Assembly: GCF_001439735.1 (NCBI RefSeq)
Contig: NZ_JYLN01000001.1
Coordinates: 682,001-746,000 of the forward strand
Reading direction: 5' to 3'
Length of the DNA stretch: 64,000 nucleotides
Source of the DNA: Pseudomonas paralactis
GTDB taxonomy: Bacteria; Pseudomonadota; Gammaproteobacteria; Pseudomonadales; Pseudomonadaceae
The translations under genes and the position numbers were made by a program. Below the pieces are notes generated by a model, which was not told the origin of the DNA, searched no databases, and saw nothing but the letters and a program-made list of their open reading frames with translations. Of this stretch, positions 44,585-54,180 are shown in pieces (within the stretch, counting starts at the first letter, position 1; each line of letters starts with the position of its first letter).

Positions 44585-45733
44585 TCACAACCCCATCTGC
44601 TTGCTGATGATTTCATTCATCACTTCACGCGTCCCGCCACCAATCGACAGAATCCGGTTATCGCGATACAGCCTTTCCACCAGGCTGCCGCGCATATACC
44701 CCTGCCCACCCAGCATCTGCACCGCGTCATAAGTCACCCGATCAGCCGTATCGGTGGCCAGGTTCTTCGCCATGGAGATCTCTTTGATCACGCTCTTGCC
44801 GGCGGCCATCTTCGCAGCCTGGCGATAGGTGAACTCGCGGGAGACCTCCACGGCAGTGGCCATTTCCGCCAGGCGATGCTTGAGCACCTGGAACTTGCCG
44901 ATGGGTTTGCCGAACGCTTCGCGCTGGGCAGCCCACTTGAGGCTTTCCTCCAGGGCCAGTTGCGCGGTCATGTTGGCCATCAGCGCCAGGGCCAGGCGCT
45001 CGCTCTGGAAGTTGCCCATGATGCAGGCAAACCCCATGTTTTCAGCGCCGATCAGGTTGCCGACAGGCACGTGGCAATTATCGAAAAACAGCTCGGCCGT
45101 ATCTGACGCCCACCAGCCCATCTTCTTCAGCGGTTGGCCGACGGTGAAACCGGGGGTGTCTTTCTCAATCAATAACAGGCTGATACCAGCGAAGCCCGGC
45201 CCGCCGGTACGCACCGCTACGGTATAGAAATCCGCGCGAATGCCGCTGGTGATAAAGGTCTTGGCACCGCTCACACGGTAATGCTCGCCGTCACGCACGG
45301 CGCGGGTGCGCAGGTTGGCAACATCCGAGCCGCCACTCGGCTCGGTGACCGCCAGGGCGATGATCTTCTCGCCGGCCAGCACCTGGGGCGCTATACGCTC
45401 ACGCACTTCAGGCCGGGCCCATTTGACGATGGGCGGCAGGCCGATATCCAGGGAGCCGAGCCCGGCCACTACACCACCGGAACCGCAACGCATCAGTTCT
45501 TCGCTGGCGGCGACCTTGGCGAACAGATCGCCTTCGTGACTGCCACCCAGCGCCTCGGGGTAGCCGATCCCCAGGATGCCCGCCGCTCCGGCCTTGAGGT
45601 AAAGCTCACGGGGAAAGCTCTCAGCCTCCTCCCAGTGTTCGATGCACGGCAGCATCTCGCGTTCGACAAACCGGCGCACGCTGTCGCGGACCAATTGGTG
45701 GCTGGGGTCGAAGTATTCCTGATAGGCAGACAT
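44585..45733 (-). CDS. Acyl-CoA dehydrogenase
   Basis: The 382-residue flavoprotein has the family signature AVTEPSGGSDVANL (FAD and substrate binding, near residues 124-137), an intermediate beta domain (SGAKTFITSG) and a helical C-terminal domain containing QMLGGQGYMRGSLVERLYRD. It oxidises an acyl-CoA thioester to the 2-enoyl form; chain preference is not evident. The ATG at 45733 has GGAG about eight bases upstream. A perfect 18-bp palindrome at 45766-45783 lies in its promoter. Confidence 0.92.
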   Translation of the reverse strand: MSAYQEYFDPSHQLVRDSVRRFVEREMLPCIEHWEEAESFPRELYLKAGAAGILGIGYPEALGGSHEGDLFAKVAASEELMRCGSGGVVAGLGSLDIGLPPIVKWARPEVRERIAPQVLAGEKIIALAVTEPSGGSDVANLRTRAVRDGEHYRVSGAKTFITSGIRADFYTVAVRTGGPGFAGISLLLIEKDTPGFTVGQPLKKMGWWASDTAELFFDNCHVPVGNLIGAENMGFACIMGNFQSERLALALMANMTAQLALEESLKWAAQREAFGKPIGKFQVLKHRLAEMATAVEVSREFTYRQAAKMAAGKSVIKEISMAKNLATDTADRVTYDAVQMLGGQGYMRGSLVERLYRDNRILSIGGGTREVMNEIISKQMGL

Positions 45734-45765
45734 CGGCAAGCTCCATGGCGAGATGGAGCGAACTT

Positions 45766-45783
45766 ACCAAGCGCTTGCTTGGT
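45766..45783. promoter_or_regulatory. TetR-type operator before the acyl-CoA dehydrogenase
   Basis: ACCAAGC-GCTT-GCTTGGT is a perfect inverted repeat 33 bp upstream of the start codon. Similar CAAGC-type palindromes occur before fatty-acid or terpenoid catabolic genes controlled by TetR regulators. No TetR gene adjoins. Confidence 0.6.
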
Positions 45784-45823
45784 TATCAAGCCATACACAG
45801 TTATCAAGGACAGGCCTTAATAC

Positions 45824-45923
45824 TGTAGGAGCGAGCTTGCTCGCGAAAAACTCACAGGCGCCGCGTTTATTCAGGAATCACGCGTTATCGTTGACGTCTT
45901 TCGCGAGCAAGCTCGCTCCTACA
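45824..45923. repeat. REPIN copy 7
   Basis: TGTAGGAGCG arms and a spacer almost identical to copy 3 at 14584. It lies between the acyl-CoA dehydrogenase promoter and the end of recR. Confidence 0.92.
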
Positions 45924-45956
45924 GTATTTAGCCCACATTTGATGCTGTGTTGGCTC

Positions 45957-46559
45957 TTAGAGGGCGATCGGTTTGCGACCGGCGAACGAGTGCGCCAGGG
46001 TGCCGCCGTCCACCAATTCCAGCTCGCCACCCAACGGCACGCCATGGGCGATCCGAGAAGTAATCAACCCTTTATTGGTCAGCAACTGGGCGATGTAATG
46101 CGCGGTGGCTTCACCTTCCACGGTCGGGTTGGTCGCCAGGATCACTTCGGTAAAGGTGCCCTGCTCTTCAATGCGCGCGACCAGTTGCGGGATACCAATG
46201 GCTTCCGGCCCCAAACCGTCGAGCGGCGACAGGTGGCCCTTGAGCACAAAGTAGCGACCGCGATAACCGGTCTGCTCCACCGCGTACACATCCATTGGCC
46301 CTTCCACTACACACAGCAACGTGTCGTCGCGACGAGGATCGGCGCATTGCGGGCACAGTTCTTCTTCGGTAAGGGTGCGGCACTGGCGGCAGTGGCCCAC
46401 GCCTTCCATGGCCTGGCTCAGCGCCTGGGCCAGGCGGGTGCCGCCGCTGCGATCACGCTCCAGCAGTTGCAGCGCCATGCGCTGGGCAGTTTTCTGGCCG
46501 ACACCTGGCAATGTGCGAAGGGCGTCGATCAGTTGGCGAATCAGGGGGCTGAAGCTCAT
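45957..46559 (-). CDS. recR: Recombination mediator RecR
   Basis: The 200-residue protein has an N-terminal helix-hairpin-helix ([16 protein letters not shown]), a four-cysteine zinc motif ([16 protein letters not shown], near residues 57-72) and a Toprim domain with [12 protein letters not shown]. With RecO and RecF it loads RecA at single-strand gaps. The ATG at 46559 gives the family start [11 protein letters not shown]. In P. aeruginosa it follows dnaX and ybaB directly; here a curA-like gene intervenes. Confidence 0.94.
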   Translation of the reverse strand: MSFSPLIRQLIDALRTLPGVGQKTAQRMALQLLERDRSGGTRLAQALSQAMEGVGHCRQCRTLTEEELCPQCADPRRDDTLLCVVEGPMDVYAVEQTGYRGRYFVLKGHLSPLDGLGPEAIGIPQLVARIEEQGTFTEVILATNPTVEGEATAHYIAQLLTNKGLITSRIAHGVPLGGELELVDGGTLAHSFAGRKPIAL

Positions 46560-46625
46560 GGGCGAAGGGTCCGACAAAACAACGAGACGCGGTTTATACC
46601 CGCGCCCCGGATTAGCGTCAAATAC

Positions 46626-47660
46626 TCAATCCTGCGCGACACGCACCACCAACTTGCCGAAGTTGCGCCCCTCCAGCAAGCCGATAAAGGCTTCAGGCGC
46701 CTGCTCCAGGCCATCGACCACATCCTCGCGGAACTTGATCTTGCCATCGCGCACCCACGGCGCCATGGCGCTGAGGAATTCCGGCTGGCGGTCGCCATAG
46801 TCGTCGAACACGATAAAGCCCTGGATACGCATCCGCTTGGTCAGCAGGGTGCGTTGAAGTGCCGGCAGGCGATCCGGACCGCTGGGCGCTTCATTGGCGT
46901 TATAGCTGGCGATCAACCCGCACAGCGGCACGCGCGCCCTGGGATTGAGCAGCGGTAACACTGCATCGAAGACCTTGCCGCCGACGTTTTCAAAATAAAT
47001 GTCCACGCCCTTGAAACAGGCCAGGGCCAGCTCATGGGCGAAGTCATCACTTTTGTGGTCGATACAGGCGTCAAAGCCCAGCTCATCCACCACATAGCGG
47101 CACTTGTCGGCACCACCGGCAATCCCCACCACACGTAAGCCCTTGAGCTTGGCCACCTGGCCGACCACAGAGCCCACCGCGCCGGACGCAGCCGCCACCA
47201 CCAGGGTTTCCCCGGCCTTCGGCTGACCGATATCCATCAGGCCCATGTAGGCGGTCATGCCTGGCATACCCAACACACCCAGGGCCATCGACGGGCTCGC
47301 AAGGCCCTTGGGCAATGGCATCAGGCTCTTGCCGTCGCAGATGCTGTGGCTCTGCCAGCCGGTGGCGCCGACCACCAGATCACCCACTTCGAATTTCGGA
47401 TTGCGCGATTGCTCGACACGGCTGACGGCGCCACCGGTCATCACTTCGCCGATTTCCACCGGCGCGGCGTAGGACGGCGCGTCACTCATGCGCCCACGCA
47501 TGTAGGGGTCCAAAGACAGATACAGCGTCTTGAGCAGCACCTGACCGTCTGCCAGGTCCGGCAGGCTTACCCGCTCCAGGCGGAAGTTTTCCGGCGTGGG
47601 TGCGCCTTGAGGGCGTGAGACCAGAACGATGCGTTGGTTGAGCGTCATTTCTTGAGGCAT
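46626..47660 (-). CDS. curA: NADP-dependent MDR oxidoreductase (CurA-like)
   Basis: The 344-residue protein closely resembles E. coli NADPH-dependent curcumin reductase CurA/leukotriene B4 dehydrogenase-like enzymes. It has LVSRPQGAPTPENFRLE and LYLSLDPYMRGRM in the N-terminal domain and the cofactor motif AASGAVGSVVGQVAK near residue 155. It reduces alkenal/one double bonds of reactive carbonyls. The ATG at 47660 follows AGGAG by eight bases. It is on the same strand as recR but is separated from ybaB by a terminator. Confidence 0.85.
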   Translation of the reverse strand: MPQEMTLNQRIVLVSRPQGAPTPENFRLERVSLPDLADGQVLLKTLYLSLDPYMRGRMSDAPSYAAPVEIGEVMTGGAVSRVEQSRNPKFEVGDLVVGATGWQSHSICDGKSLMPLPKGLASPSMALGVLGMPGMTAYMGLMDIGQPKAGETLVVAAASGAVGSVVGQVAKLKGLRVVGIAGGADKCRYVVDELGFDACIDHKSDDFAHELALACFKGVDIYFENVGGKVFDAVLPLLNPRARVPLCGLIASYNANEAPSGPDRLPALQRTLLTKRMRIQGFIVFDDYGDRQPEFLSAMAPWVRDGKIKFREDVVDGLEQAPEAFIGLLEGRNFGKLVVRVAQD

Positions 47661-47748
47661 CAGCGGGGCTCCTTTATCGGTGAGTGGTTTCAACGGTATA
47701 GGGTGCAGACCATCGGTGAAGGCCTGGGGTTCGATGTTTCGACCGGCC

Positions 47749-47780
47749 AAAAAAAATGCCAGGCGCGATGCCTGGCATTT
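47749..47780 (-). terminator. Rho-independent terminator of dnaX-ybaB
   Basis: AAATGCCAGGC (47754-47764) and GCCTGGCATTT (47770-47780) form a perfect 11-bp stem with a five-base loop. On the minus strand it ends in eight T residues. It lies about 20 bp after the ybaB stop, so curA and recR need their own promoter. Confidence 0.93.
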
Positions 47781-47800
47781 GAGTCTAGCTAAAACCTGTA

Positions 47801-48139
47801 TCAGAACGGCAGTTTCATGCCCGGCGGCAGTTGCATGCCAGCGGTCACGCCGGACATTTTGTCCTGGCTGTTGGCTTCGATCTTGCGCACAGCGTCATTG
47901 ACGGCTGCAGCGAATAACGCTTCGAGCATTTCCAGGTCATCTTCACCCACGCCAGGCAACACGCTAGGGTCGATGCTGACACGCTTGATGTCGTGACGAC
48001 CGGTCATCACCACGCTGACCATATCGCCACCGGCTTTACCGGTGACTTCGGCGTTGGCCAGTTCTTCCTGCATCTTGGCCATTTTTTCCTGCATCTGCTG
48101 TGCCTGCTTCATCAGGCCGGCCATGCCACCTTTCATCAT
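47801..48139 (-). CDS. ybaB: YbaB/EbfC family nucleoid-associated protein
   Basis: The 112-residue protein begins [20 protein letters not shown], the methionine- and glutamine-rich N-terminus of YbaB/EbfC. It contains the conserved [11 protein letters not shown] and the C-terminal [12 protein letters not shown]. It forms dimers that bind DNA and compact or mark the nucleoid. GAGGTG six bases before the ATG at 48139 sets the start. It lies 43 bp after dnaX and ends at a strong terminator. Confidence 0.93.
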   Translation of the reverse strand: MMKGGMAGLMKQAQQMQEKMAKMQEELANAEVTGKAGGDMVSVVMTGRHDIKRVSIDPSVLPGVGEDDLEMLEALFAAAVNDAVRKIEANSQDKMSGVTAGMQLPPGMKLPF

Positions 48140-48182
48140 GGGAATCACCTCAAAAGTACGTGGATCAATAAATAGCCCGGTG

Positions 48183-50270
48183 TCATGACGCTTGGGTCAC
48201 CGGGGCTTCGACAGGTTCAATAGTATCGTGGCGCACGACCGCACCGAACTGTTGCATCATTTGTTGGATAAGCGGATCAGCGTGGATCGAATCCTCAGCC
48301 TCGCGCTGGCGATTAAGGCGCCGACGGGTCGCGGCCTGGGCCGGCGTTTCCTGCTCGGGCTTGATCAGTTCGATGGCGATGGTCAGCGTGCGCCCATGGT
48401 ACTGGTTGAGCGCATCGTTGAGCCGGCGCTGCTGGGTGGCGTTGAACAAGGCACTGTGGGCCGGGTCCAGGTGCAGCAGCCAATGATCACCCTCGATGGA
48501 TATCAGTGTGCAGTTGGCGGCGATACTCCCGGTCATGCCGGAGATCGGCAGTTTCGGAAACAATTCCAGCCATTGCAGGGCCAGGCCGGTAGCCGGGGCC
48601 GCAGCGGGTTCAGCCTCGGGCTCGGGCGCTGGCTCGGCGGTGTGCTCGCTGGCCAATTCGTCCAGGTAGCTGTAGGCCGAATCCATGTCCGGCTCGATGT
48701 AGTCTTCGTCCAGCGGCGGTTCGTCGTCCAGGTCAATGCCTGGGGTGGCCGCCTCAACCTGGGCGACGGTCGGCTCGGGAACCGGCGCCGATACCCACTC
48801 AGGGGCGTCCGGTACCACGCTGTCCGGGGTCGGCGCCGGCATCGGCGTCAGCTCGGGCTGCTCACCGGTGGTTTCAAGTACCGGTTCTACGGCGGGCTGT
48901 TGCTCCGGTTCGGGGTCGGGCTCGGATTGCGTTTGAACCGGATCGTTCCAGGGCAAGTCGACTACGGGCGCGGGCTCGACAACCGGCTCGGGTTCAACCA
49001 CAGGCGCAGCTGCCACCGGCGCTGGTTCGGGCTCAGGTGCCGGCGCAATCGGCGCAGGGGCAATCGGCGCAGGCGCAGCAGCTACTGGCGCGACAATGGC
49101 GGCGCCAGCCACTGGTTTGGCGGGATCAACTGTGGCCTGGCTGATCCCCACTGGCTTTAGCGGCTGTCTCGGCGCATCTGCCGAATCCGCCGGCCGGAAC
49201 GCCAGCATCCGCAGCAGCACCATTTCAAAGCCACCTCGCGGGTCCGGTGCCAGGGGCAGGTCGCGGCGGCCGATCAGGCCCATCTGGTAGTAGAACTGCA
49301 CATCCTCGGCCGGCAAGGCCTGGGCCAGGGCCAACACGCGGTCACGATCACCATGGCCGTTATCCACGCCTTCCGGCAGGGCCTGGGCGATGGCGACACG
49401 GTGCAGCACATTGAGGATTTCGGAGAGCACGCCATTCCAGTCCGGGCCTTGCTCCGACAGGTGGCGCACAGCCTCAAGCAATGCCTTGGCGTCGCCCTCG
49501 ATCAGCGCGTGCAGCACGTCGAACACCTGGCCGTGGTCCAGGGTACCGAGCATGGCGCGCACATCGGCGGCCATGACCTTGCCTTCACCAAACGCGATGG
49601 CCTGGTCGGTGAGGCTCATGGCATCGCGCATCGAACCGTCGGCGGCGCGGCCCAGCAACCACAGTGCGTCGTCTTCGAACGGTACGTTCTCGACGCCCAG
49701 CACATGGGTCAAATGCTCGACCACGCGCTCAGGCGTCATGTTTTTCAGCGAGAACTGCAGGCACCGCGACAAAATGGTTGCAGGAAGTTTCTGCGGGTCG
49801 GTGGTGGCCAGGATGAATTTGACGTAGGGCGGCGGCTCTTCCAGGGTTTTCAACAGTGCGTTGAAGGAGTGGCTGGACAGCATGTGCACTTCGTCGATCA
49901 GGTAGACCTTGAAGCGCCCACGGCTCGGCGCGTACTGCACGTTGTCGAGCAGCTCGCGGGTGTCTTCGACCTTGGTGCGGCTTGCGGCGTCGATCTCGAT
50001 CAGGTCGACGAAACGCCCTTCGTCGATCTCGCGGCAGACCGAACAGGTACCGCAAGGCGTTGACGTGATACCGGTCTCACAGTTCAGGCACTTGGCGATA
50101 ATGCGCGCGATGGTGGTCTTGCCCACCCCGCGAGTGCCGGTGAACAGGTAGGCGTGGTGCAGCCGCTGGCTGTCCAAGGCATTGATCAGAGCCTTGAGCA
50201 CATGGGTCTGGCCGACCATTTCGCGGAACGAGCGCGGACGCCATTTACGTGCAAGAACCTGATAACTCAT
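48183..50270 (-). CDS. dnaX: DNA polymerase III subunit gamma/tau
   Basis: The 695-residue clamp-loader ATPase has Walker [13 protein letters not shown] (near residue 45), a zinc site (CLNCETG...CGTCSVC), LIDEVHMLS as the Walker B region and sensor motifs up to about 365. A proline/alanine/glutamate-rich linker of about 150 residues follows, then a C-terminal tau domain that contacts the polymerase. The ATG at 50268-50270 gives [15 protein letters not shown], the family start; an upstream extension of 51 residues is spurious. I see no A-rich slippery site where E. coli makes gamma. Confidence 0.95.
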   Translation of the reverse strand: MSYQVLARKWRPRSFREMVGQTHVLKALINALDSQRLHHAYLFTGTRGVGKTTIARIIAKCLNCETGITSTPCGTCSVCREIDEGRFVDLIEIDAASRTKVEDTRELLDNVQYAPSRGRFKVYLIDEVHMLSSHSFNALLKTLEEPPPYVKFILATTDPQKLPATILSRCLQFSLKNMTPERVVEHLTHVLGVENVPFEDDALWLLGRAADGSMRDAMSLTDQAIAFGEGKVMAADVRAMLGTLDHGQVFDVLHALIEGDAKALLEAVRHLSEQGPDWNGVLSEILNVLHRVAIAQALPEGVDNGHGDRDRVLALAQALPAEDVQFYYQMGLIGRRDLPLAPDPRGGFEMVLLRMLAFRPADSADAPRQPLKPVGISQATVDPAKPVAGAAIVAPVAAAPAPIAPAPIAPAPEPEPAPVAAAPVVEPEPVVEPAPVVDLPWNDPVQTQSEPDPEPEQQPAVEPVLETTGEQPELTPMPAPTPDSVVPDAPEWVSAPVPEPTVAQVEAATPGIDLDDEPPLDEDYIEPDMDSAYSYLDELASEHTAEPAPEPEAEPAAAPATGLALQWLELFPKLPISGMTGSIAANCTLISIEGDHWLLHLDPAHSALFNATQQRRLNDALNQYHGRTLTIAIELIKPEQETPAQAATRRRLNRQREAEDSIHADPLIQQMMQQFGAVVRHDTIEPVEAPVTQAS

Positions 50271-50347
50271 CGAAAACCGTCGCAACTGGGAAGCGGAAGC
50301 CGGTAATGCTAGCGGAGCAGGGGGGAAATTGCATCCGGCACGCTCGT

Positions 50348-51289
50348 CTAATCTGACGAAGCTGGCTTGATTGGCCCTCCAGAGGGCGCCTGCGGGTGTT
50401 CTGGCTGCACGATTGAACGCCAACGCCCTTCCAGGCTGATAGCGGCAACGCTGGTCAGCACAATCACCGCGCCGAACATTACCTGCAGGGTCACCTGTTC
50501 ACCGAGCAGCGTGGCGGCCATCACCATAGCGACTGGCGGAATCAGGTACATCGCCACCGAGGCACGGCTGACTTCGACATGCTTGAGCACATAACCCCAG
50601 GCCAGATAGGCCAGCGCGCTGGGGAAAATCCCCAACACCAGCACGGCGAGGTTTTCCGGTAGCGGCGCCTGCATAACGGCGGCGGGCAGGCCCGGCAGGT
50701 TCACGCAGAGCATCAGGGTGCCGGACCAGACCATGTAGCACGCCATGGTCAGCGGGCTGTAGCGATGGGCGTAATGGCGCTGGATGGCGAAATACACGCT
50801 CCATGAGCACGCCGCCAGCAGGATCAGCAAGCCGTGGGGCTCAATAGCGCCTACGCCACGGTCGCCCCCGATCACCACCAGCACGCCCGCCAACCCCAAC
50901 AGCACACAGCTCCAACGCCAGAGGCTGACGCGCTCCTGCAAACAGAAAAACGCGATCAACACACTGAACAGCGGCGCCGACTGCGCCAACACACTCGACG
51001 CCGCCGCCGTCACCCATTGCTGGCCGTGATTAAGGCTGGTGTGATGCAGGAACACCCCGAAAAAACCCAGCACCAACAACCACGGCAGGTCACGTACCTG
51101 GGGCCGCCCTATGCCGACTACCCAGGCCACACCAGCCATGAACAGCGACGCAATCAAAAACCGCAACAACGCCAATTGACCGGGGCTGTAGCTGTGCAGC
51201 CCCATGTGCACACCTATGGGTGAATAAGCCCAACAAAGGATGACGCCGGCAATGACTAGCGTAAGCTTTAGCGGTGAAGGGGTATTCAT
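50348..51289 (-). CDS. DMT (EamA) family transporter
   Basis: The 313-residue protein has ten membrane helices in two EamA repeats (VILCWAYSPIGVHMG in the first, LAWGYVLKHVEVSRASVAMYL in the second). The ATG at 51289 gives MNTPSPLKLTLVIAGV. It is divergent from a LysR gene 98 bp away, the common pairing of an amino-acid or metabolite exporter with its regulator, so that LysR probably controls it. The substrate is unknown. Confidence 0.88.
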   Translation of the reverse strand: MNTPSPLKLTLVIAGVILCWAYSPIGVHMGLHSYSPGQLALLRFLIASLFMAGVAWVVGIGRPQVRDLPWLLVLGFFGVFLHHTSLNHGQQWVTAAASSVLAQSAPLFSVLIAFFCLQERVSLWRWSCVLLGLAGVLVVIGGDRGVGAIEPHGLLILLAACSWSVYFAIQRHYAHRYSPLTMACYMVWSGTLMLCVNLPGLPAAVMQAPLPENLAVLVLGIFPSALAYLAWGYVLKHVEVSRASVAMYLIPPVAMVMAATLLGEQVTLQVMFGAVIVLTSVAAISLEGRWRSIVQPEHPQAPSGGPIKPASSD

Positions 51290-51387
51290 CGACGGTATCC
51301 GCAGAAAAGGAATACCCCCAGTCTTGGCCCGGGCCAGGCGTAGGACAATTAAGCGTTTCTGACTTCTGAAATCATTGGAACTGAGCA

Positions 51388-52251
51388 ATGGAACTGGCCC
51401 AACTGAAAATGGTGCGAGCCGTGGCGCAAACCGGCAGCGTGGCCCAGGCCGCCCTGCAACTGCACTGTGTACCGTCCAATATCACCACCCGCATCAAGCA
51501 GCTGGAAAGCGAGTTGGGCACACCCTTGTTTATCCGCGCCGGTCGCGGGCTGGCGATCAGCGCTGCGGGTGAGATTTTTCTGGATTACTGCGAGCGCATC
51601 CTGGGGTTGGTGGATGAGTCCAAGCGTGCGGTGGATGCCGGCGCGATTCCCCGTGGCACCTTGCGCATCGGCGCGGTGGAATCCAGCGCCAGCGGCCGCC
51701 TGCCACCGCTGTTGGCGGAGTATCACCGGCGTTATCCCGAGGTCAGCCTGGAGTTGGTGACCGGCGCCTGGGCGCAACTGCTGGATGACCTGCAACACCA
51801 TCGTCTGGATGTGGCGCTGGTGGCCGCCAGTGGCAAACACCCGAAGCTGGAACACAGCGTGGTCTACAGCGAACGCCTGGTGCTGATCGCCAACGCGTCC
51901 AGCGCTCCCATCCACAGCGCCGCAGACCTGGCCGGCCGCACGCTGCTGGTATGGCCCCCGGGCTGCCCCTACCGCGCAGCGCTGGAGAACTGGCTCAAGC
52001 CCCAGGACTTCAAGCCGGCGGTTGCCAGCTATACCAGTTGGGGCACGATCATCGGTTGCGTCAGCGCGGGGATTGGCGTGGCTTTGGCGCCGGAGGGCAT
52101 CCTGGCGCGTTATGAGCAGGCCAATCAGCTGGCGTCGTATCGCTTTGAAGCGCTGGCGCCCGTGGACAACCTGTTGTTCTGGCACAAGGACACCCAGCGG
52201 CACCTGGCGCGAGATGCATTCGCCGAACTCTTGCGCGAGACCCTCGGCTGA
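51388..52251 (+). CDS. LysR family transcriptional regulator
   Basis: The 287-residue protein has an N-terminal winged helix-turn-helix (QTGSVAQAALQLHCVPSNITT, near residues 13-33) and a LysR substrate-binding domain. It resembles regulators of DMT or efflux permeases of the YnfL/PtxR-like group. It is divergent from the transporter at 50348 and most likely regulates it from the shared 98-bp region. A REPIN follows its stop by 10 bp. Confidence 0.9.
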   Translation: MELAQLKMVRAVAQTGSVAQAALQLHCVPSNITTRIKQLESELGTPLFIRAGRGLAISAAGEIFLDYCERILGLVDESKRAVDAGAIPRGTLRIGAVESSASGRLPPLLAEYHRRYPEVSLELVTGAWAQLLDDLQHHRLDVALVAASGKHPKLEHSVVYSERLVLIANASSAPIHSAADLAGRTLLVWPPGCPYRAALENWLKPQDFKPAVASYTSWGTIIGCVSAGIGVALAPEGILARYEQANQLASYRFEALAPVDNLLFWHKDTQRHLARDAFAELLRETLG

Positions 52252-52261
52252 CTTGCCCTAA

Positions 52262-52361
52262 TGTAGGAGCGAGCTTGCTCGCGAAAAACGTCAACGATAA
52301 CGCGTGCTTCCTGAATGAACGCGGCGCCTGTGAGTTCTTCGCGAGCAAGCTCGCTCCTACA
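52262..52361. repeat. REPIN copy 8
   Basis: TGTAGGAGCG arms. The spacer is the reverse complement of the spacer type in copies 3 and 7 (AAAACGTCAACGATAACGCG and GGCGCCTGTGAGTTCTTCG). It lies between convergent genes. Confidence 0.92.
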
Positions 52362-52385
52362 AAATTGAGCCTCCTGCGACATTTT

Positions 52386-52976
52386 CTAGGGCTTCGGTGC
52401 AGCCAACCGCGCGTATTGGTCTTGGCTGATCCAGCCCTTAAAGGAACGGTCGTCCACATTGATAAACTCCACCTGCGCCCAGCCGTCCTTGAACGCCAGC
52501 ACACCCACTACATCCCCCTTGACGATATAGGGACGCTTGGCCGCCTTCGCCCCCGGAGTTTTCAGCAAGTAAGCCTTGTCGGCAGATACGGTCACCAGCC
52601 CGATCCATTTTTTACTGGCGCTCTGGGTCAGGTCCAGGCCCGTGGCGATTTCCGGCATCAACACGTTGATGCAGCCGGGATGTTGACGGCCCTGCTCCAC
52701 CGTCAGCGTCACACCGTCGGACACTACTGCCACACTGCCAGGGTAGGCAGCATCCAGCCAAGTGGTGAGTGCTTCTGGCTTGCCTTGCAGGTAGAAGGTA
52801 CAACGGCGGCTCACGCCCTCGCCCATCGCTTCGGAATAAAAGCCTTCAACCTGATTCCCGGGCGTCACCGCCAGCATCAAGCCTTCATATTTGCCCGAAT
52901 GCAAAGCGGCCGAGCCCGCAAATGCGCAGGCCACGGCGCTCAACGACAACACACCTATCGCCAGAAAACGAATCAT
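52386..52976 (-). CDS. Exported protein with SH3-like C-terminal region, possible immunity partner
   Basis: The 196-residue protein begins with a signal peptide (MIRFLAIGVLSLSAVACAFA), so it is directed to the periplasm. The mature part has two cysteines (RRCTFYLQG and HPGCINVL) likely to form a disulfide. Its C-terminal third (KAYLLKTPGAKAAKRPYIV, then FKDGWAQVEFI and GWISQDQY) reads like a bacterial SH3 domain. Its ATG is one base after the stop of the muramidase gene, in the same operon, as for immunity proteins of cell-wall hydrolase effectors. The specific role is inferred. Confidence 0.75.
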   Translation of the reverse strand: MIRFLAIGVLSLSAVACAFAGSAALHSGKYEGLMLAVTPGNQVEGFYSEAMGEGVSRRCTFYLQGKPEALTTWLDAAYPGSVAVVSDGVTLTVEQGRQHPGCINVLMPEIATGLDLTQSASKKWIGLVTVSADKAYLLKTPGAKAAKRPYIVKGDVVGVLAFKDGWAQVEFINVDDRSFKGWISQDQYARLAAPKP

Positions 52977-52977
52977 C

Positions 52978-54024
52978 TTATTTCTTCCCTTCAAAGGCTT
53001 CGTAGGCTTGCTTCATCAGCACGTCATAGTTGCCGTAGTCATCGCCGTTATAGTTACGGGCCATGGCCGTGAAATCCTTGTTTTTCATCGCACTCATCAA
53101 CGCCGTACTCTTGCTGCAAAAACTGAGGTAGGCCTTGAGTTGATTACCGGCGTTTACTTTTAACGCCGCTGCAAACTCGAACACCGTCTTGAACCCGCAG
53201 GATGCGAAGTTGAACCCCATGATCTGAAACATGCCCCAGGACGCCGACATCAGTGCCGCTTCCTGGTCGAGAGCAAACGCGGTGGCCATGGTTTCCCAGG
53301 CCTTGACCTGGTCCTTGTTGTTGGTCTGCCACTGCGGCCCGGCTTTTTTCTTGTAGATGTACGATAGCAGCGGGTGCGACTGGTCGTAGATGTGCTTGGT
53401 GTACTTGCGAAAGTGATGACCTTCAAAGGCAATGATCGGCAGCCTGGCCGGCCCGAACCCCACCTTCCCGCCCGACTCGATGGTGGCGAACGCCTTGACC
53501 ACATTCACCGAGATGCCGTTGCCCAATTGCTTGGCAGCATTCTGGAAGTCCGTATCGCTCAGCGTCGTGCCGCCGTCGCAGGTGGCCTGCAGCATTAGTT
53601 GGCGGTTGCGCCGCTCGGCCTCGATCACCGCACGCACCTGGTTCAGGTAGACATTGACCGTGGCTTGCACCGCATCGACGTTGTTATTGCCCAATGCGTT
53701 GAGAAAGCTGGGAATACGCAAGGTCGGGAAAGCTCGCACCGGGACTTTCACCGCTTCCTCGATCAAGCTGTTGAACGTACGCCCCGTGGGGTCGATCACT
53801 CCGTCGGGATGAGCATATTTGAGATGGCGGAACTGATACTGGCTGATGCACTGCACCAACTGGCCGTCGCACTCGCCGTTTTCCTGCAAGGCAAAGCCCA
53901 TCCTGGGAATGATCAGATTGAATAAGTACTGGATACACTGCACATCGGCGGGCAAGTTGCGGGCTTTGCCGGGCGCGCCGACTGAAGCACTGATAAGTCG
54001 AGGCAACCCTTGCAGGCTTTTCAT
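52978..54024 (-). CDS. N-acetylmuramidase family protein with peptidoglycan-binding domain
   Basis: The 348-residue protein has an N-terminal peptidoglycan-binding-like domain (residues about 20-90, LPADVQCIQYLFN to TFNSLIEEA). A C-terminal N-acetylmuramidase domain (DUF3380 type) follows, with VKAFATIESGGKVGFG holding the catalytic Glu. The LPIIAFEGHHFRKYT and YNGDDYGNYDVLMKQAYEAF segments are family features. It lacks a signal peptide and no phage holin or structural genes adjoin. This suggests a type VI secretion-type cell-wall effector rather than an endolysin. The ATG at 54024 follows AAGGA by eight bases. Confidence 0.82.
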   Translation of the reverse strand: MKSLQGLPRLISASVGAPGKARNLPADVQCIQYLFNLIIPRMGFALQENGECDGQLVQCISQYQFRHLKYAHPDGVIDPTGRTFNSLIEEAVKVPVRAFPTLRIPSFLNALGNNNVDAVQATVNVYLNQVRAVIEAERRNRQLMLQATCDGGTTLSDTDFQNAAKQLGNGISVNVVKAFATIESGGKVGFGPARLPIIAFEGHHFRKYTKHIYDQSHPLLSYIYKKKAGPQWQTNNKDQVKAWETMATAFALDQEAALMSASWGMFQIMGFNFASCGFKTVFEFAAALKVNAGNQLKAYLSFCSKSTALMSAMKNKDFTAMARNYNGDDYGNYDVLMKQAYEAFEGKK

Positions 54025-54143
54025 GACAGACATCCTTGTAGGTAGAGAAGCGATAGCACTTCAATATCAATCCATGCCCTTGTCATAGTTTGAAACAAGT
54101 GGCTGGCGCAAGCTAACAAGGCGTTCTGGGGATTGTCTAGAGG

Positions 54144-54167
54144 GCTGTTTAAAAGTTGTGAAACAGC
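54144..54167. other. Hairpin between helicase-like gene and muramidase
   Basis: GCTGTTT (54144-54150) pairs with AAACAGC (54161-54167) around a ten-base loop. There is no T-run in either direction. It may be a weak terminator of the minus-strand gene ending at 54181. Confidence 0.35.
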
Positions 54168-54180
54168 TGGATTAAATCCG

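Noticed and set aside
48183-50270. Programmed frameshift in dnaX as in E. coli
   Set aside because: No A-rich slippery heptamer followed by a stem was found near the end of the ATPase region; the only A-run I noticed is too early and in the wrong codon phase.
52978-54024. Prophage remnant
   Set aside because: The muramidase domain is also used in phage endolysins, but no holin, spanin, tail, integrase or attachment-site repeats are seen nearby.
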